DNA from: 4572-13 sp964594065
GTDB taxonomy: Bacteria; Planctomycetota; Phycisphaerae; Sedimentisphaerales; Anaerohalosphaeraceae
Length of the DNA stretch: 64,000 nt
Assembly (NCBI GenBank): GCA_964594065.1
Contig: CAZQKX010000006.1
Location: forward strand, 19,711-83,710
Direction: 5' to 3'
Both the position numbers and the translations under genes were made by a program. Below, in pieces: positions 26,102 through 33,492 of this stretch (position 1 is its first letter; each line of letters begins with the position of its first letter). The notes below the pieces were generated by a model. It saw only the letters and a list, made by a program, of their open reading frames with translations, did not search any database and was not told where the DNA came from.

Positions 26102-28417
26102 ATGTTCTGCAAAAAAATTGTAGCTGCGCTATTGGGCTTATTCATTGTATCGACAATTCTTGTGAATGACACTTTTGCCTCAGAAAAGGATGGGATGCAC
26201 CTGAAGTTTTCCCTGGAGGCTAAACCGTTTACCGTCACGGTATCCGGAAAAGTAACCGACAAAGAAAGCGGAGAACCTATTGAAAATGCCCTGGTACGTA
26301 GCCACATTACTATCTGGAAATATCAAGGGCCGGATTTATTTGAAAAGTGCCCATACCAGGAAACCAGAACCGATGCCGAAGGCAACTACCAATTACAATT
26401 TATCACTCCACTGACGACCTCAGGTCCGATGAAAGGTAAAGACGGCTTATGCGTTTATGTCAGTGCCGCAGGCTATGAAACAAAGCCTGAGTATGGCAGG
26501 TCCGCAGTAACTCCGGACAAAACTGTTTACTCCGATTTCAATTTTGAATTGAAGCCCGGCAAGCTGATCAAAGGGACAGTGGTTGACGAACAGGGCAATG
26601 CGGTAGAAGGTGCAAGAGTACGCGTACAAAGCGGCTTCAATGGCGATTGGAGCTTTTTTGGATCGCTCGGCGAAACATTTACTTCCCAAAACGGTTCCTT
26701 TGAAATATGGATGGGAGCCTATGATGCCGATACCAACAAACGCATCTCAGGGAAGCGATGGCTGAATATTCTCAAGCAAGGCCAGGGCAGCTGTTTATTC
26801 TGGGATATCATGAAAAAGGATGATGTGGGAACCCTGACACTATCCTCAGGCGGCTGTATCTCCGGAAGAGTCGTCGATACCAGCGGCAAGGGAATCGCAA
26901 ACTGCCAGATCTCTGTTCGAGGTTTCCCATTTAATGTGATTACTGAGACATCGACAGACAACGACGGGAACTACCTTCTGCAGGGAATAAAAGGAGATCC
27001 CAGCCTTATTGAGTTTTACAAGACGAAAAACAAACGTTATCAAGATGGAACGGGCAAAGTTAAAGTGTATGCGGATGTAAATCCAATGATGAGCCTTCGG
27101 GATGTGCCGCAATATGAGATCATGCCGAAAGACGGCGAAACGGTGGCCGGACCTGATCTTGTTGTTGGAACCGATGCAAGCGTGTCAGGCAGACTCGACG
27201 CCGCCGGGAATACGTTTGGTCTTGGCGGACTCATGGTTCGCCTTGACTATAGCTGGGGTAATATGGTTGAGGTGGATGCGGAAGGCAATTTTTATTTCCC
27301 ATTTGCATCGCCGGGAAAACATCGTCTGACCGCTTATCTACCCCATAATTTACGGTATGATCGGGGCATTGGTCAAGCCGAGATTGAAGTTAAAGCCGGC
27401 AAACCCGTCAAAGACGTCCGGATCCAACTGGAAGATCTTGCCGAACTGCGAGTCCAGTATCTGGATGCCGACGGTAATCCGCTTAAAGGCATTACAGCAG
27501 GTGCAACATGGTCAAAAAACGGAAGCGGCAGCTGGACAGAAGGAACCAAGTCTGACAAAGACGGCAGAGCAGTTCTTTACCTGTACGCTGACACCGTCCA
27601 GTACGTACGCGGTTTTGACTTAGGCGGTGATCTTGTCGCTGAAAACGTTGAAATGGTCAAGCCGCAAGCTGGCCAGATCATGGATAACCTGCAGATTGTT
27701 ATGGTGCCTTCCGGCAGTATTTCCGGGCAATTAATGAATGAGAACAATGAGCTGCTCGCTGAGACAGACGTACATTACACATTGAATTTCGCCGATGGCA
27801 TTCACAGAAATGGCCGCACCCAAACAGACACGGATGGCCGGTTTGGGATCGACCGGTTGCCGCCCGGAATTGTGAAATTATCGATAGAAGTCGATTCGGT
27901 GATATTCGACAATGCACCGGGCGACTCATTTGAGCTGAAACCCGGTCAAGCCAAAGGACTCGGTCAGATAACGCTTAAGGATGGTCTGGACAAGAAAAAG
28001 ATGATCAGCGAAAAACAGGTTGTTGCGATAGAGCATCCCGAGGAAATCATTCAAGCGGCCCGACAGCTTTTTGAAAAAATCCAAAATGCCGACTATGAAC
28101 ATTATCTCAAGAAAGGTGCAAACTGGCGCAGTTTTCCAATTGTAGGACACTACCAGACCTATAAATGGTACGATGTTTTAGTCCCATGGATCTGTAACAC
28201 ATTTAAAGACAATCCGATTGTCAAGGTGGAACTGGGCACCGTTTACAAAAATCCTGAAGTGATCAACAAGCATAAGGATCTGCCGACGGTTCCCTATAAG
28301 CTTACCTTGGAAGATGGCACCATTCTGGAAGGAAATCTGCCGTTTATGTACACTTTCGATGAAGGCAAAGGATATTGGTACGGCACGGGCGGCATTGACT
28401 GGCATTTAAAAGATTAG
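26102..28417 (+). CDS. Secreted protein with carboxypeptidase-regulatory-like (Cna-B-like) repeats
   Basis: 771 residues. Signal peptide about 1-27 (MFCKKIVAALLGLFIVSTILV). Several beta-sandwich modules of the CarboxypepD_reg kind: VSGKVTDKESGEPIENALVRS (about 40), IKGTVVDEQGNAVEGARVRVQSG (about 158), ISGRVVDTSGKGIANCQISVRG (about 254), VSGRLDAAGNTFGLGGLMVRL (about 360), LRVQYLDADGNPLKGITAG (about 450) and ISGQLMNENNELLAETDVHY (about 545). The last 125 residues (EEIIQAARQLFEKIQNADYE to GGIDWHLKD) look like a separate small alpha/beta domain, possibly NTF2-like. It starts 44 bases after fecR with AAAGGAG upstream, so it is the likely output or co-regulated product of the sigma/FecR pair. The function is unknown. 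Confidence 0.8.
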   Translation: MFCKKIVAALLGLFIVSTILVNDTFASEKDGMHLKFSLEAKPFTVTVSGKVTDKESGEPIENALVRSHITIWKYQGPDLFEKCPYQETRTDAEGNYQLQFITPLTTSGPMKGKDGLCVYVSAAGYETKPEYGRSAVTPDKTVYSDFNFELKPGKLIKGTVVDEQGNAVEGARVRVQSGFNGDWSFFGSLGETFTSQNGSFEIWMGAYDADTNKRISGKRWLNILKQGQGSCLFWDIMKKDDVGTLTLSSGGCISGRVVDTSGKGIANCQISVRGFPFNVITETSTDNDGNYLLQGIKGDPSLIEFYKTKNKRYQDGTGKVKVYADVNPMMSLRDVPQYEIMPKDGETVAGPDLVVGTDASVSGRLDAAGNTFGLGGLMVRLDYSWGNMVEVDAEGNFYFPFASPGKHRLTAYLPHNLRYDRGIGQAEIEVKAGKPVKDVRIQLEDLAELRVQYLDADGNPLKGITAGATWSKNGSGSWTEGTKSDKDGRAVLYLYADTVQYVRGFDLGGDLVAENVEMVKPQAGQIMDNLQIVMVPSGSISGQLMNENNELLAETDVHYTLNFADGIHRNGRTQTDTDGRFGIDRLPPGIVKLSIEVDSVIFDNAPGDSFELKPGQAKGLGQITLKDGLDKKKMISEKQVVAIEHPEEIIQAARQLFEKIQNADYEHYLKKGANWRSFPIVGHYQTYKWYDVLVPWICNTFKDNPIVKVELGTVYKNPEVINKHKDLPTVPYKLTLEDGTILEGNLPFMYTFDEGKGYWYGTGGIDWHLKD

Positions 28418-28450
28418 TATATTTAAGGACTATCACATATTCATAAACAC

Positions 28451-28479
28451 GGCCGGGCTACGTTAGCCCGGCCTTTTTT
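28451..28479 (+). terminator. Intrinsic terminator of the sigma/FecR/effector operon
   Basis: GGCCGGGC (28451-28458), a 7-base loop, GCCCGGCC (28466-28473), then T6. A textbook terminator, 34 bases after the stop. Confidence 0.92.
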
Positions 28480-28498
28480 CTCAGTTCGCTCACACTTG

Positions 28499-28571
28499 CC
28501 TGCAACTGCGATTCGAACTGCCCGGCGGCGGCTACGCCACCGTCCTGCTGCGAGAGATCACCAAACAGGAT
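28499..28571 (+). pseudogene. Remnant of a second truD: last 73 coding bases only
   Basis: This stretch aligns without gaps to 23901-23973 of truD with six mismatches in 73 (92 percent, counted by eye). Three changes are silent and three change an amino acid (Q to R, S to G, C to G), and the frame ends in EITKQD then N and a TGA stop. No other part of a truD gene is present around it. Codon-like substitutions suggest it derives from a diverged truD copy rather than a fresh duplication. It lies just after the terminator of the ECF cassette, which is therefore bracketed by direct copies of the truD 3' end. Confidence 0.8.
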
Positions 28572-28623
28572 AATTGATAAAAAAACTCTAACACCCCCTC
28601 TTCTTGTCTCTCCCGCGATACGT

Positions 28624-28707
28624 TGTCATTCCCGCGCAGGCGCCGAATCCAGAGATAATGGAAGCCGTGTCAGTACTGATGGACCCGGCGCCTCCGCGGG
28701 GGTGACA
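28624..28707. repeat. Imperfect palindrome of the GTCATTCCCGCG type
   Basis: TGTCATTCCCGCGCAGGCGCC near 28624 pairs with GGCGCCTCCGCGGGGGTGACA ending at 28707, with a loop of about 35 bases. This type of element (GTCATTCCCGC...GTGACA) recurs in many bacterial genomes. Confidence 0.75.
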
Positions 28708-28741
28708 GTTTTACAGGGGCTGTGCCCACGCGGTTTTTATT

Positions 28742-28847
28742 CGACAGGGTGGCATCGCTTCTGGCCGGAGGTCAAAGCGATGGTGCAATGTTAGTGTGAG
28801 TTACCCATGGCTTCTGACACTGTCGGGAAACCAAGCCACCCGTCGCT
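28742..28847 (-). repeat. Dispersed palindromic repeat, copy R2 (inverse of R1)
   Basis: The reverse complement matches 12081-12186 over its whole length with roughly ten differences. It carries the same GGGTGG-type ends and internal CATCGCTT hairpin. Its right end touches the stop codon of the minus-strand gene at 28847, so it may act as, or have landed next to, a 3'-end structure. Confidence 0.85.
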
Positions 28848-29527
28848 TATATTAATAATTTAAATGCCTTCAAGGCCGTAAAAATAATAAGATATAATGG
28901 TAAAATCACACAAAAAATAAACATAAATAGAAGTCCGCATGTTAGCAAAAAATAGGCACCAGCTTTCTTAAAATGAGAAGAAGTCGTGATGCTTCGTGAA
29001 ATATACTGATAGGTATCGATCATATAAGCGAGACCCGCAAACATAATAATTAATAACGCTAATGAAAAAAACAGAAATGAAAAAGTCCACACAATATCTG
29101 GAACATCCGACATGCCACAAACAATCGTAATAATCAACCCTATACCCAGAAAACACAAAAACAATCTGCTTAGCACCCTATTGATCTTCCCACCCTCAGA
29201 TAAATCTATTCCTTTGTGCTCTTTAGGAGGCAGGGTTGCTCCATGTACAGACAATCTTTCAGAGTCGCCTTCAATAAATGCTTTAATTAGACTAATTGCA
29301 AGTTCTTTAGTGACTTCTTCCTTAGGAGACCATCTAGTCCCATTATTTCTGAGATGTAATATTGAGACACAAGCACTGCACCCGCCCAAAGAAACACCTC
29401 CACCCTTCTGTAATTCAATATATGACGTATCAATACGCTCTCTGCTGAAAACATCCTCGATTAGCTCAAGGTATTCCAAGCCAGAACACGATTTACCGTC
29501 AATCGAATAGCTGATTCTGGTTGACAT
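28847..29527 (-). CDS. Unknown four-TM membrane protein with Cys-containing N-terminal domain
   Basis: 226 residues. A soluble N-terminal part (1-115) contains GKSCSGLEYLELIEDVF, a Gly-rich GGGVSLGGCSACVSIL stretch and a charged segment (PPKEHKGIDLSEGGKINR). Four hydrophobic segments follow: about 118-140, 146-170, 186-205 and 205-222. I recognise no family. The codon use is clearly more AT-rich than in the ffh operon, and the gene stands alone between palindromic repeats and a non-coding stretch, which fits recent acquisition. The ATG at 29527 has no strong Shine-Dalgarno (AGGAATACTTAAA is nearest). Confidence 0.6.
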   Translation of the reverse strand: MSTRISYSIDGKSCSGLEYLELIEDVFSRERIDTSYIELQKGGGVSLGGCSACVSILHLRNNGTRWSPKEEVTKELAISLIKAFIEGDSERLSVHGATLPPKEHKGIDLSEGGKINRVLSRLFLCFLGIGLIITIVCGMSDVPDIVWTFSFLFFSLALLIIMFAGLAYMIDTYQYISRSITTSSHFKKAGAYFLLTCGLLFMFIFCVILPLYLIIFTALKAFKLLI

Positions 29528-30062
29528 TTTAAGTATTCCTAATCCAGTATACTATGCCATCGTAATATAACGGTTCATTGATCACAAGAATAAATATGTA
29601 ACAACATTTATTCCTCCATCTCAAATAAATCATAAACTTGTTTGAAACGATCGTTAATAAGATTTTGATCAGGCAATGAAACTTTTTGACCTGCCGGGAT
29701 GTCCTGTCATTTGATTGAAAGAGAAAAAGAAGAAAAAGGGGCCCCTTCTTTACATTCTTTCCATTCTTTACATTCTTGTTAGGTGCCACGATGTTAACGC
29801 GTTCTTGACGCCTACTTGACGGGTTCTTGACGGGTTCTGTGTCGGCGGGCTTACCGATGCGTTGGTAACGTTCTCAATTACAAATAGTTATCAGCAGTTT
29901 ATCCTTTGCCGCGGAGTTGACAAGAAACTGGCTTTTTTAAAAATATTCAACCACATATCGTACTTTTCTGTAACCTTTCAACGGTCATCTGCACTTACAG
30001 GATGAACGCGTTTTTCGGTTATTAAAAACAACGTTAAAACTGATTTTGGAAAGGAACGAGCT
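29528..30062. other. 535-base non-coding stretch with short direct repeats
   Basis: No convincing gene. It contains AAGGGGCCCCTT (about 29737-29748), a TTTACATTC/TTTCCATTC stretch with a 10-11 base period (about 29749-29778), and three near-copies of GTTCTTGACG at 29801-29838 (two full copies 22 bases apart, a partial one between them, then GGTTCT). A TTGACA at 29917 has no good -10 partner. The right end holds the putative ECF promoter at 29970-29998. The short repeats could bind a regulator; that is inference. Confidence 0.55.
29970..29998 (+). promoter_or_regulatory. Putative ECF-sigma promoter of the secreted Spy-like gene
   Basis: GTAACCTTT at 29970-29978 and CACTTAC at 29992-29998. The same two blocks occur upstream of the ECF sigma gene at 30811-30840 with one extra base of spacer. 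GTAACC is a -35 type known for some ECF sigmas. The ATG is 65 bases downstream. Confidence 0.55.
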
Positions 30063-30677
30063 ATGAAAAAACTCACTATTACAGTCCTGCTGGCGGCATT
30101 TATTCTGGCACCTTTGGCTATTGCGGCCCCTGAAGGCGGCGGTCGACGCGGATCTCGCGGCGGTCAGGGTGGTCCCGGACAAGGCCCTCGCGGCGAAGGC
30201 CGCATGGGAATGCGATCCATGGGACGTCAGGGCGGCAGCGGTATCGCTCAAATGCTGTTGGGCAGAATGGGCGAAGAACTGGAACTGACGGATGCCCAGA
30301 AGGAAGCCATTAAGAAAATCGCCGAAGAGTGCAAAGCCGAAGCACAGGAAAACCGCCAGGCTGTTCAGACGGCTATGCGGGCTTTAAATGAAGCGGCCAA
30401 TGACGGTACGGAAGCGGAGATCATCGCTGCCGGCAAAGCAGCCGGAGACGCTTTGACCAAGCAGGCTCTAAATAGAGCAGCCGTCACAAAGAAGGTCAAG
30501 GCTGAACTGACCGCAGAGCAGCTGGAAAAGCTTGAAGAGCTGCAGGCAAAAATGAAAGAACGGATGCAGGAAATGCGTCAAAATCGCGGCCAGCGAGGTG
30601 AAGGAACCGGGCGGGGCGGCCGGGGCCAGCGAGGCGATGGAACCCGGGGCGGACGGCGTCAAGCAACCGAAGACTAA
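30063..30677 (+). CDS. Secreted Spy/CpxP-like LTXXQ protein with Arg/Gly-rich ends
   Basis: 204 residues. Signal peptide MKKLTITVLLAAFILAPLAIA. Residues about 24-62 are Gly/Arg/Gln-rich (RRGSRGGQGGPGQGPRGEGR). The helical core has two LTXXQ-type motifs, LTDAQKEAI (about 75) and LTAEQLEKLEEL (about 155), as in periplasmic Spy, CpxP and ZraP. The C-terminus is again Arg/Gly-rich (GQRGEGTGRGGRGQRGDGTR). AAAGGAACGAGCT precedes the ATG. Probably a periplasmic chaperone or metal-binding stress protein. It is followed by its own terminator and then the ECF sigma operon, with which it shares a promoter motif. Confidence 0.8.
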   Translation: MKKLTITVLLAAFILAPLAIAAPEGGGRRGSRGGQGGPGQGPRGEGRMGMRSMGRQGGSGIAQMLLGRMGEELELTDAQKEAIKKIAEECKAEAQENRQAVQTAMRALNEAANDGTEAEIIAAGKAAGDALTKQALNRAAVTKKVKAELTAEQLEKLEELQAKMKERMQEMRQNRGQRGEGTGRGGRGQRGDGTRGGRRQATED

Positions 30678-30702
30678 ACCAGCACTATCTTACGAAGACC
30701 TT

Positions 30703-30745
30703 AAAAGGCCTCACCCGGTTTAGCCGGAATGGGGCCTTTTTCCTT
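30703..30745 (+). terminator. Probable terminator after the secreted Spy-like gene
   Basis: AAAAGGCC, then CCGG-TTTAG-CCGG as an inner stem, then GGGGCCTTTTT. The outer GGCC/GGCC arms and the T5 tail support a terminator 25 bases after the stop. Confidence 0.75.
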
Positions 30746-30810
30746 TTTCGGGGGGTTTTGAGCATTTTTAGGACGGAAATTGGAAAAAATGGCAAAAAAA
30801 CCAGTTATTT

Positions 30811-30840
30811 GTAACCTTTTTCGTTTTTTCATACACTTAC
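30811..30840 (+). promoter_or_regulatory. Putative autoregulated ECF promoter of the sigma gene
   Basis: GTAACCTTT (30811-30819) and CACTTAC (30834-30840), the same blocks as at 29970-29998, spaced 14 rather than 13 bases apart. About 100 bases before the ATG. Confidence 0.55.
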
Positions 30841-30938
30841 GTTTAGAAGGCTGTGTGCAGGTAGCGGCTGACTGCGGCCGTTTTTCTCTGGCAACCAAAT
30901 ATTGATTTTACCAAGTGGCTGTCGTACACTGTTAAATA

Positions 30939-31631
30939 ATGATTGACGTTTTGAGCCAATTTATTTTGCGACAACGGCGTAACCGTTATTTATCCGTACA
31001 GACGGCGTCGATACCGCTGCCCCGTCTATGGGCAGTATTGCTGTCTTTGACAAATGAAGAATCCGGACCGAAAGCTATTGGGTTCAGCGAACAAAATGAC
31101 ATTCGCCAATCGCAGGACGGTGATTCCGATGCGTACCGCAGGCTGATCGAACGGCACCAGGGGCATGTCGGCAAGCTGCTCTGGCGGTTTACCCGCGATA
31201 AAAACTGCCATGAGGAACTGGTACAGGAGACATTCGTGCAGGCGTACCTGTCTCTGCATACCTTTAAAGCTCAGGCACCGTTCGAGCACTGGCTGGCCCG
31301 CATCGCGACCCGCGTCGGGTATCGTTTCTGGAAAGAGCAGAAAAAACATCAGCATGTCAGCCTGCTGGAAAACGAATGGGACAACCTGGCCGATTCTGCA
31401 GTACGCGATACCGAGCCGCAGGAAGCGGCCGAGCTGATACATCACCTGCTTTCGCAACTGCCCCCGCGGGACCGGTTGGTTCTGACACTGCGGTACCTGG
31501 AGCAGTGTGATATCGCCGAAACCGCTCGGCGGACCGGATGGAAACCGACTTTGGTCAAAGTTCAGACCCATCGGGCCAAAAAAAAACTTAAATTGCTCGC
31601 TAAAAAAGTCGATATAGAATTAGAGATATAG
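30939..31631 (+). CDS. ECF-family sigma factor (CnrH-like genomic context)
   Basis: 230 residues from the ATG at 30939. The conserved part starts only near residue 52 (NDIRQSQDGDSDAYRRLIERH), so the first 40-50 residues may be untranslated or a variable tail; a TTG at 31047 is an alternative. Region 2 is about 60-130 (RDKNCHEELVQETFVQAYLSL, FEHWLARIATRVGYRFWKEQ) and region 4 about 165-220 (LPPRDRLVLTLRYLEQCDIAETARRTGWK, VKVQTHRAKKKLKLL). Its stop is followed after one base by the next ATG. The operon order sigma, short one-TM protein, anchored CpxP-like sensor recalls CnrH, CnrY and CnrX. Confidence 0.88.
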   Translation: MIDVLSQFILRQRRNRYLSVQTASIPLPRLWAVLLSLTNEESGPKAIGFSEQNDIRQSQDGDSDAYRRLIERHQGHVGKLLWRFTRDKNCHEELVQETFVQAYLSLHTFKAQAPFEHWLARIATRVGYRFWKEQKKHQHVSLLENEWDNLADSAVRDTEPQEAAELIHHLLSQLPPRDRLVLTLRYLEQCDIAETARRTGWKPTLVKVQTHRAKKKLKLLAKKVDIELEI

Positions 31632-31632
31632 A

Positions 31633-31893
31633 ATGAAAAATGTGGATTTTCACAATTTGATCAAACTGGCACAACAGGAAACGCCTCCCGGCGTGGATGT
31701 TGCCGACAGCGTCATCGCAACGATTTCCGGCATGACAGCAAGAACCGGCACAGACGCTTCGCGTGCGTACTTTTGGGTGAGCGTCGCCTCGGCGGCGGCG
31801 GCGGCATGCATTCTCATCGCGGCAACGCTGATGCAGCAGTCCGGTGATTCCGTCAGTGAAATGATGACTTATGTCTCATGGGCAGCCCTATGA
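31633..31893 (+). CDS. Small single-TM protein, probable anti-sigma (CnrY-like)
   Basis: 86 residues. A cytoplasmic N-terminal half (1-45: MKNVDFHNLIKLAQQETPPG, VADSVIATISGM), one TM at about 46-66 (FWVSVASAAAAACILIAATL) and a short outer tail. Size and layout fit the minimal anti-sigma CnrY, a short cytoplasmic sigma-binding segment on one TM, but sequence similarity is not something I can show. It lies one base after the sigma gene and its stop overlaps the next start (ATGA), so the three are coupled. Confidence 0.65.
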   Translation: MKNVDFHNLIKLAQQETPPGVDVADSVIATISGMTARTGTDASRAYFWVSVASAAAAACILIAATLMQQSGDSVSEMMTYVSWAAL

Positions 31894-32432
31894 CCGAAAG
31901 TGTGAAACAACAATCGAAAACCAAGCCGGTTTTGTTTAGCCTGCTGACCCTTTTGTCCGGCATCGCTATTGGTATCGGGGCTACGCTGATCTTCGTTAAA
32001 CAAAAACCGATTCAGCCCAAACGCGGTTTCAGCGGACGGATGCTTGAGCATCTGAAACGGGAGCTGCGCTTGACCGAAGAGCAAAAACCTGTAGTCGACT
32101 CAATCATTCAGACCCATACGGTAGCGTTAGATGAAATTTTTAGTGAAACCCGCCCCCAGATCTCAGCAATTGTCGAGGAAATGAACACTGAAATCCTTCA
32201 GGTTCTCGATGATAATCAAAAACAAATATGGGCAGACAGGATGAAGCGAATGCAGGAGAATTTTGAACGAATGCGGAATCGCGGCAGACGCGGTCCCGGC
32301 GGCAGACGCGGCGATGGCCGGGGGTTTGGCCGCGATCCCAATTCGCCCCGTCGACGACGGCGGCCTCCTGTTGAGGAAATGGCACCACAAGGGCCTCCTC
32401 CACCACCACGGCCTGAAAATCCACCAATATAA
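31890..32432 (+). CDS. Membrane-anchored Spy/CpxP/CnrX-like sensor with RG- and Pro-rich tail
   Basis: 180 residues from the ATG at 31890, chosen because it overlaps the previous stop as ATGA (an in-frame ATG 12 bases earlier exists). TM about 14-36 (VLFSLLTLLSGIAIGIGATLIF). The helical outer domain has LKRELRLTEEQKPVVDSII (LTXXQ type) and the family pattern ILQVLDDNQKQIWADRMKRM. His 54 and His 76 are the only histidines in the core, so metal binding as in CnrX is not assured. The tail is Arg/Gly-rich (RGRRGPGGRRGDGRGFGR), then Pro-rich (PPPPPRPENPP). The tail composition matches that of the secreted protein at 30063. Confidence 0.75.
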   Translation: MTESVKQQSKTKPVLFSLLTLLSGIAIGIGATLIFVKQKPIQPKRGFSGRMLEHLKRELRLTEEQKPVVDSIIQTHTVALDEIFSETRPQISAIVEEMNTEILQVLDDNQKQIWADRMKRMQENFERMRNRGRRGPGGRRGDGRGFGRDPNSPRRRRRPPVEEMAPQGPPPPPRPENPPI

Positions 32433-32550
32433 ACTCTCATACTGCAACGGGCATTCCTGTACGCCGATGCCGTTAAAATTTCACTGTATTTCTACACCCA
32501 AATCCCTTATATTCACTGAATAGTGGGCCGCTGGCCCTTTGACACTTTTT

Positions 32551-32578
32551 ATATTTAATTTTGATACTTGATATGAAT
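32551..32578. repeat. 7-base AT-rich tandem array before the aminotransferase start
   Basis: Units ATATTTA, ATTTTGA, TACTTGA and TATGAAT run into the start codon at 32573, so the array may set the leader of this gene. No Shine-Dalgarno is visible here. Confidence 0.5.
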
Positions 32579-33418
32579 ACAGAAAAAGTCTACCTGAATG
32601 GAAAGATCATCGATGCGGACAAAGCCTCGGTCCACGTCACCGACAGCAGTTATCTTTACGGTATCGGCCTGTTTGAAACCATGCGTGCGGTCGACGGGAA
32701 GGTGTTTCGGCTGGCCGACCATCTCCGCCGGCTAAACGACAGCGCTGAAGCCCTGTCGATCTTCAACAGCTTTTCGGACGAGCAAATAGAGGACGCAATT
32801 GGGCAACTGCTTTTAGCCAACGAGGTTACGGATGCACGGCTGCGCCTGTCTTTGACCAACGGCCCGATCGGCCCGGATGGAACGGCCAGGACAAACCTGC
32901 TGATTACCTCCCCGCCGTTTACGCCGTATCCGCCGGAACATTACGCAAAAGGCGTGCGTGTCGCATTGACCGATTTTCGGCAAAACAGCAAGGATCCCTA
33001 CGCCGGGCACAAGACCACCTGCTACGGACCGCGGCTGGTGGCGTTGAAAAATGCCCACGAAAAACTGGCCGCAGAATCGCTGTGGTTTACCACCGAGAAT
33101 TTTCTGGCCGAAGGCTGCATCAGCAATGTCTTCCTGGTCAAAGACGGAGCATTATACACTCCGCCGGTCGATACGCCGGTACTGCCGGGGATTGCAAGAA
33201 AAACTGTCATCGAGATCGCTGAACAGGAAAACATCGACTGCATCGAAAAGCCACTGGGTGTTGACGACCTGCTGAAAGCCGACGAGGTCTTTTTGACCAA
33301 CGTTATCATGGAGGTTCTGCCCGTCGTCGCCGTCGAGGCCCACACCGTCGGCGATGGCAAACCGGGGTCGATTTCGAAAAGATTGGGCGACCGATTCAAA
33401 GAAATGTTAAATGGCTAA
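32573..33418 (+). CDS. Class IV PLP aminotransferase (aminodeoxychorismate lyase or branched-chain type)
   Basis: 281 residues from the ATG at 32573. Fold-type IV features: VYLNGKII...VHVTDSSYLYGIGLFETMRA at the N-terminus, the Schiff-base Lys in AGHKTTCYGPRLVALKNAHE (about Lys147), then the signature TENFLAEGCISNVFLVKDG, TPVLPGIARKTVIEIA and DEVFLTNVIMEVLPV. These do not separate PabC (4-amino-4-deoxychorismate lyase, folate pathway) from D-amino-acid or branched-chain aminotransferases. Stand-alone, with no pabA/pabB or ilv genes nearby. A weak hairpin (GGGCCGCTGGCCC) lies 37 bases upstream. Confidence 0.85.
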   Translation: MNTEKVYLNGKIIDADKASVHVTDSSYLYGIGLFETMRAVDGKVFRLADHLRRLNDSAEALSIFNSFSDEQIEDAIGQLLLANEVTDARLRLSLTNGPIGPDGTARTNLLITSPPFTPYPPEHYAKGVRVALTDFRQNSKDPYAGHKTTCYGPRLVALKNAHEKLAAESLWFTTENFLAEGCISNVFLVKDGALYTPPVDTPVLPGIARKTVIEIAEQENIDCIEKPLGVDDLLKADEVFLTNVIMEVLPVVAVEAHTVGDGKPGSISKRLGDRFKEMLNG

Positions 33419-33492
33419 ATAATAAACGGCACAGTGCATTCAAAACAGCGTCTAAAAGGTTAAATGAAAATTAGCTTTGAAAGGCAGAGACA

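Noticed and set aside
23901..28571. Active integrative element with attL/attR at truD
   Set aside because: The bracket is real, but there is no integrase or other mobility gene in the interval and the copies have diverged. Kept only as a past-insertion hypothesis.
29529..29789. 86-codon open frame on the minus strand
   Set aside because: Low-complexity Lys/Phe/Leu reading of AT-rich spacer with no start signal.
29917..29945. TTGACA at 29917 as a sigma70 promoter for the Spy-like gene
   Set aside because: No acceptable -10 at 16-18 bases; the GTAACC motif downstream is better placed.
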